Shown here one piece after another: positions 14,708 through 17,870 of a DNA stretch of 17,870 nt. Position 1 is the first letter of the stretch, and each line of letters begins with the position of its first letter. Below the pieces are notes generated by a model. It searched no databases and was not told the origin of the DNA. It saw only the letters and a program-made list of their open reading frames with translations. The stretch lies in the NCBI GenBank assembly GCA_026785745.1, contig JAJAZO010000152.1:1-17870 (forward strand). Reading direction: 5' to 3'. This DNA comes from Chitinophagaceae bacterium. GTDB lineage: Bacteria > Bacteroidota > Bacteroidia > Chitinophagales > Chitinophagaceae. Made by a program: the position numbers and the translations under genes.

Positions 14708-15745
14708 TCAGACCAACACCTGTTCTATTCGTTTAAAAGCTTCAGAAGGTTTTGAGCCCTCCCAGAGTATTTTGTAGACCGCATCGGCTATCGGTATCGC
14801 TGCATCCACCGACTTATTTATATTATGTATACATTTTGCCGCATTATAGCCTTCGGCCACCATGTTCATTTCGCTTTTTATGGTTGCAACTGACCGGCCT
14901 TCGCCTATCATTTTACCAAAACTCCGGTTGCGGCTATGCAGTGAATAGCAGGTTACCAGCAGATCGCCAAGATACACGGAAGCTGCATAATTAGGGGTTT
15001 TACGATGGGTAATGGGGTCTTCGCCATCATGCTCCCCAACTGTAATATGTTCGACACCAAATTTTTTAAGGAACCCGGCCATTTCATCGGCTGCATTTGC
15101 GATATAAACACTGAGAAAATTATCGCCATAACCAAGACCATGAGCAATACCTGCACCAAGTGCATAAATATTCTTTAATACTGCGGCATACTGAACCCCC
15201 AATATATCATGGTTAACGATAGTGCTGATATAATCAGTACTAAAATGGAAAGCTATTTCTGAGGCTGTAGTTATATCGGTTCCTGAAAAAGTGAGGTAAG
15301 ACAATTTTTCTTCGGCCACTTCCTCTGCATGACAAGGACCCAACACAGCAAAATAATCTTCCAGTGGAATATTGAATTGCTTTTCCAACCAATAGTTCAA
15401 CAAAATATTTTTCTCCGGCAGCAATCCCTTGATAGCAGAAACAATTTTTTTCCCTGCCCAATCTTCCGGCTTAAGTTTTTCTAAACTCTCTTCCGCATAA
15501 GCTGAAGGAATAGCAATTACCAACACATCTGATTTTGCCACCACTTCTTTTATATTTGTTGACATGGAAAGCAGCGAGATATCAAACTTTGCCAAACTCA
15601 GGTAACCCGGATTATTTCCTTTATGCTGAATATGTTTAATCGTATCAGCATTTCTTATCCACCAGTTAATAGAATGCTTCTTATCGGTAAGAATTTTTGC
15701 CAACGCTGTTGCCCAACTACCACTGCCGATGATGCCGAAGTTCAT
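14708..15745 (-). CDS. gpsA: NAD(P)-dependent glycerol-3-phosphate dehydrogenase
   Basis: GpsA reduces dihydroxyacetone phosphate to sn-glycerol 3-phosphate, the backbone for phospholipids, in the cytoplasm. The 345-residue sequence has the N-terminal Rossmann motif FGIIGSGSWATALA (GxGxxA, residues 7-12), the NNPGYL segment near residue 44, SAIKG with Lys106, and GPCHAEEVA (about 136-144), where most homologues have GPS or GPT. VLKNIYALGAGIAHGLGYGDN carries the catalytic-site Lys191, and SRNRSFGKMIGEG near residue 275 is the C-terminal signature. The length is normal for the family. Start is ATG at 15745. It follows the RND adaptor gene after 109 bases that contain an inverted repeat, and a terminator-like structure lies downstream, so it may be transcribed on its own. 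Confidence 0.96.
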   Translation of the reverse strand: MNFGIIGSGSWATALAKILTDKKHSINWWIRNADTIKHIQHKGNNPGYLSLAKFDISLLSMSTNIKEVVAKSDVLVIAIPSAYAEESLEKLKPEDWAGKKIVSAIKGLLPEKNILLNYWLEKQFNIPLEDYFAVLGPCHAEEVAEEKLSYLTFSGTDITTASEIAFHFSTDYISTIVNHDILGVQYAAVLKNIYALGAGIAHGLGYGDNFLSVYIANAADEMAGFLKKFGVEHITVGEHDGEDPITHRKTPNYAASVYLGDLLVTCYSLHSRNRSFGKMIGEGRSVATIKSEMNMVAEGYNAAKCIHNINKSVDAAIPIADAVYKILWEGSKPSEAFKRIEQVLV

Positions 15746-15746
15746 T

Positions 15747-15835
15747 AGTTACGAGTTTTGAGTTACGAGTTCGAGACTTGAAGTTGAAAATTCTTTAAAG
15801 AAACTGGAATTGTAGTGTCTCGCAACTCGTAACTC
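15747..15835. repeat. Direct and inverted repeats between adaptor gene and gpsA
   Basis: AGTTACGAGTT occurs twice in tandem (15747-15757 and 15761-15771). The stretch GAGTTACGAGTTCGAGAC (15760-15777) is complementary to 15817-15835 except for one extra base, giving an 18-bp stem with a 39-base loop. It fills most of the 109-base spacer and resembles a small intergenic repeat element more than a terminator, since no T-run follows the stem. Confidence 0.7.
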
Positions 15836-15854
15836 ACTACTCGCAGTTTCTCTC

Positions 15855-16895
15855 TTACTTTTCAAACAATTTATCTTTGGGTACTACTTTCACCTTCATA
15901 CCATCTTTCAGGTTTTTACTCAGGGCTGTATAAGGGCCAATAACCACTTCCTCTCCTTCATTTAAACCACTCAGCACTTCGATGTAAGTAATATCCTGTA
16001 TCCCGGACTTTACCACTACTTTTTTTACAGTTCCGTCTTTTTGCATTACAAACACCACTTCTTCCAGTTCATCATCGTTTGTGATGGCTGATGCTGCATC
16101 TTCATCCTTAATTATCTTATCTTCCTTTCTTTTATCTTCCATGTTTTTATCGCTGCCTTTTACCCTTGCATTTATTGCAGCAATAGGAACACTCAGCACA
16201 TTCTCCACTTTCTTTGTTCTTATTTCGGCACTGGCATTCATACCAGGACGAAAAGGAAAAGCTTTACCCGCCAGATCTTTGTAAGATGCTGAATCTAATC
16301 TTATTCTTACTTCATAATTGGTTACATCGTTTGACGTATTAAAAGATGCACCGGAAGATTTTGTACTGTTGGCAATTTTTGTAACGGCTCCTTTAAATTT
16401 CCTATTGTTATAAGCATCTACTGTTACATCAGCAGAATCTCCCACATTGATTTTTACAATATCATTTTCTCCCACATCCACTCTTACTTCCAGCAACGAC
16501 ATATCTGCCACCAGCATCATTTCTGTTCCTACACTAAAATTATTACCGGTTACACTTTCCCCTTTTTTTACTTTTAATGCCAGCACTACCCCGTCAATCG
16601 GTGCTTCTATAGCCCTGCCGTTACTGATGCGGGCCAGCACCTGTCCTTTTTTCACATTATCCCCTTCCGCAACTTTTAACTCTGTTACCTGGCCAGAAAA
16701 ATCAGGGCTGACCTTCACTTCAGTTTCGGGATAAATTTTTCCACTGGTAGAAACTGACTCAATAATAGTTCTTTTAGCAGCTTTTTCGGTTGCCACTTTT
16801 TCGATCTTGGTGCCGCCTCCTTTCATTCTGAGAACGATAAACACAACGGCCAGAATGGCTATAATCAATAATGTCCACTTCAATAACTTGTTCAT
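15855..16895 (-). CDS. RND/HlyD-type efflux periplasmic adaptor, hairpin-less
   Basis: A 346-residue membrane-fusion (periplasmic adaptor) protein, the part of tripartite efflux or secretion pumps that links an inner-membrane transporter to an outer-membrane channel. A single N-terminal membrane anchor (about residues 5-23) is followed by the first lipoyl half (SGQVTELKVAEGDNVKKGQVLARI, 67-90) and the second (APIDGVVLALKVKKGESVTG, 98-117). Only about seven residues separate them, so the coiled-coil hairpin that normally reaches the outer-membrane channel is missing. A beta-barrel domain follows (FRPGMNASAEI near 215-225), then a lysine/aspartate-rich insertion (about 247-278) and a membrane-proximal domain ending in VVIGPYTALSKNLKDGMKVKV. 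No transporter or channel gene adjoins it here. ATG start; a TAnnTTTG-like box (TATTTTTG, 16935-16928) lies upstream. Confidence 0.9.
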   Translation of the reverse strand: MNKLLKWTLLIIAILAVVFIVLRMKGGGTKIEKVATEKAAKRTIIESVSTSGKIYPETEVKVSPDFSGQVTELKVAEGDNVKKGQVLARISNGRAIEAPIDGVVLALKVKKGESVTGNNFSVGTEMMLVADMSLLEVRVDVGENDIVKINVGDSADVTVDAYNNRKFKGAVTKIANSTKSSGASFNTSNDVTNYEVRIRLDSASYKDLAGKAFPFRPGMNASAEIRTKKVENVLSVPIAAINARVKGSDKNMEDKRKEDKIIKDEDAASAITNDDELEEVVFVMQKDGTVKKVVVKSGIQDITYIEVLSGLNEGEEVVIGPYTALSKNLKDGMKVKVVPKDKLFEK

Positions 16896-16927
16896 AATAA
16901 ATGAAAGTTTAAACTGCTTGCAGGGGG

Positions 16928-16935
16928 CAAAAATA
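16928..16935 (-). promoter_or_regulatory. Possible -7 box for the adaptor gene
   Basis: Minus-strand TATTTTTG matches TAnnTTTG and ends 32 bases before the ATG at 16895. No convincing -33 TTG is seen at the right distance. Confidence 0.3.
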
Positions 16936-17001
16936 AATGAATTGCGGTTGCCTGTTAGTAATAAAAAGGCTTAAAAAAATAATGTCAGAAATAATAAAAA
17001 A

Positions 17002-17538
17002 TTATGACCATATCTGGCTAAAATCAATACTGGCATAACAGCTATCCAACGTAAAATCATGCTTAATCCCTTTTCCTCTTAATATCATCTTATATTGCCC
17101 GTCAAAAAGTTCATATATTTCTACATCCTCCAGGTCGGGGTCAATTATAAGATAGTAAGGGATGCCTTTTGATTGATAAATCGGAAACTTGGTAAACCGA
17201 TCTTTCGCAGCAGTTGATGGTGATAAAATTTCTGCTACCAAAGACGGTGGGAAGTCCAAATATTTTTTAGAAATATCCCCACAAACCACCAGCATATCTG
17301 GCTGAAAAATGGTATCATCTTCTACAAGGTAATCAATAGGCTGATAAACTTTACACCGGTTACATCTCTTTAATTCTTGCCTGAATTCCGAGATCAGGTT
17401 AGCTGCAACTACCTGATGCTTTGGCACAGGGGCAGGGCTCATCGCATAGGGAATGCCATCAATGACTTCCCACTTGCCTTCCCACTGCACATAATCAGCA
17501 TACGTATAATGTGGTAATATTTTTACTGCACTTTCCAT
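17002..17538 (-). CDS. Uma2 family (DUF820) PD-(D/E)xK nuclease-fold protein
   Basis: A 178-residue protein of the Uma2/DUF820 family, which has the restriction-endonuclease fold but largely unknown biological roles. The family landmarks are visible: WEVIDGIPYAMSPAP (residues 23-37), with Glu24 in the usual N-terminal position; FQPDMLVVC with Asp81; LVAEILSPSTAAKDRFTKFPIYQSKGIPYYLIIDP, with Glu103 and Lys112 or Lys117 as the likely remaining catalytic residues. All expected positions are present, so it may be active. No methyltransferase or other restriction gene is nearby, so it is not a classical restriction-modification system. It starts 35 bases after the sulfur amino-acid enzyme gene on the same strand and may be cotranscribed; a TAACTTTG box (17554-17547) just before the ATG could also be its own promoter. 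Confidence 0.88.
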   Translation of the reverse strand: MESAVKILPHYTYADYVQWEGKWEVIDGIPYAMSPAPVPKHQVVAANLISEFRQELKRCNRCKVYQPIDYLVEDDTIFQPDMLVVCGDISKKYLDFPPSLVAEILSPSTAAKDRFTKFPIYQSKGIPYYLIIDPDLEDVEIYELFDGQYKMILRGKGIKHDFTLDSCYASIDFSQIWS

Positions 17539-17573
17539 GAGAATTTCAAAGTTACTAAAAAATAGATTTGTTA

Positions 17574-17870
17574 TTATATAAGTGCCAATGCCTGTTCCAG
17601 GTCTTTGATTAAATACTGTGGTTCTTCCAAACCCACATACATTCTTATGTAACGGTGTTCCTTATTGTTTGGGTTAAAATCACCAGGCTTTAGTCCGGCA
17701 CACTTTGGAATAACAAGGCTTTCATGGCCACCCCAACTTACGGCCATCATAATATGTTTCAATGATTCGCAGAACCTGACAACCGAATCCATTGCATCGG
17801 TTTTCAACACAAAAGTGAAAAGGCCACAGGCTCCTTTCATTTGTTCCTTTGCTAACTGGTACTGCGAAAA
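17574..17870 (-). CDS. Cys/Met metabolism PLP-dependent enzyme, C-terminal part
   Basis: The last 98 residues of a PLP-dependent enzyme of the cystathionine gamma-synthase / beta-lyase / methionine gamma-lyase family. The gene is cut by the right edge of the window; the frame is open through base 17870, so the methionine at 17840 is internal. Visible landmarks are GACGLFTFVLK, the active-site-loop region MMAVSWGGHESLVIPK (usually SLGGxESL in the family), and HRYIRMYVGLEEPQYLIKDLEQAL, where the Arg in IRMYVGLE corresponds to the residue that binds the substrate carboxylate. The PLP-binding lysine lies outside the window, so the specific reaction (synthase, beta-lyase or gamma-lyase) cannot be decided. 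It lies upstream of the Uma2 gene, 35 bases apart. Confidence 0.88.
   Translation of the reverse strand, partial: FSQYQLAKEQMKGACGLFTFVLKTDAMDSVVRFCESLKHIMMAVSWGGHESLVIPKCAGLKPGDFNPNNKEHRYIRMYVGLEEPQYLIKDLEQALALI

Noticed and set aside
14577..14777. A 66-codon plus-strand open frame between the small membrane protein gene and gpsA
   Set aside because: It overlaps the gpsA 3' end on the other strand and the probable gpsA terminator, has no recognisable features, and its composition looks like intergenic sequence.

Overview
The window is a stretch of an AT-rich genome of the phylum Bacteroidota, most likely a member of the Chitinophagaceae. The evidence is a complete gldK-gldL-gldM-gldN cluster (core of the type IX secretion / gliding machinery), a DUF4271-hemD gene pair, Bacteroidota-type promoter motifs (TTTG and TAnnTTTG) instead of sigma70 boxes, and signal peptides ending in A-Q. 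No phage, transposase, CRISPR array, rRNA or tRNA gene was seen. The genes look chromosomal and mostly housekeeping.

Layout. (1) 1-396, plus strand: the 3' end of uvrC, closed by a terminator. (2) 643-5507, minus strand: the T9SS genes in the order gldK, gldL, gldM, gldN. They are preceded by two candidate promoters, interrupted by a strong hairpin between gldK and gldL, and closed by a GC-rich terminator after gldN. (3) 5662-9047, minus strand: a DUF445 membrane protein followed by a YyaL/DUF255 thioredoxin-like protein. (4) 9048-9343: a 296-base intergenic stretch crowded with inverted repeats, including the terminator of the next unit. (5) 9344-13011, minus strand: a BamA/TamA-like outer-membrane protein, a DUF4271 multi-pass membrane protein and hemD (uroporphyrinogen-III synthase). 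(6) 13176-14273, plus strand: hemW, divergent from that unit. (7) 14270-17870, minus strand: an incomplete PLP-dependent sulfur amino-acid enzyme, a Uma2-family nuclease, an RND/HlyD-type periplasmic adaptor, gpsA and a small two-helix membrane protein.

How the genes fit together. GldL and GldM form the proton-driven inner-membrane motor of the T9SS, and GldK and GldN form the periplasmic ring at the outer membrane. The hemD and hemW units flank each other back to back, so tetrapyrrole synthesis and heme delivery share one intergenic region. The remaining genes (gpsA for phospholipid precursors, sulfur amino-acid enzyme, adaptor) are separate functions.

The most interesting points are structural. 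A dispersed-looking palindrome (core CCCGATAGCTATCGGG) sits as a 39-base hairpin immediately before the likely start of the BamA-like gene, and a near copy lies in frame inside the YyaL-like gene. The RND adaptor has almost no sequence between its two lipoyl half-motifs, so it lacks the usual coiled-coil hairpin. The region around 9048-9343 holds several competing hairpins. I did not find a convincing wholly new multi-gene system; DUF4271 linked to heme genes and an outer-membrane assembly-type protein is the best candidate for an uncharacterised function.
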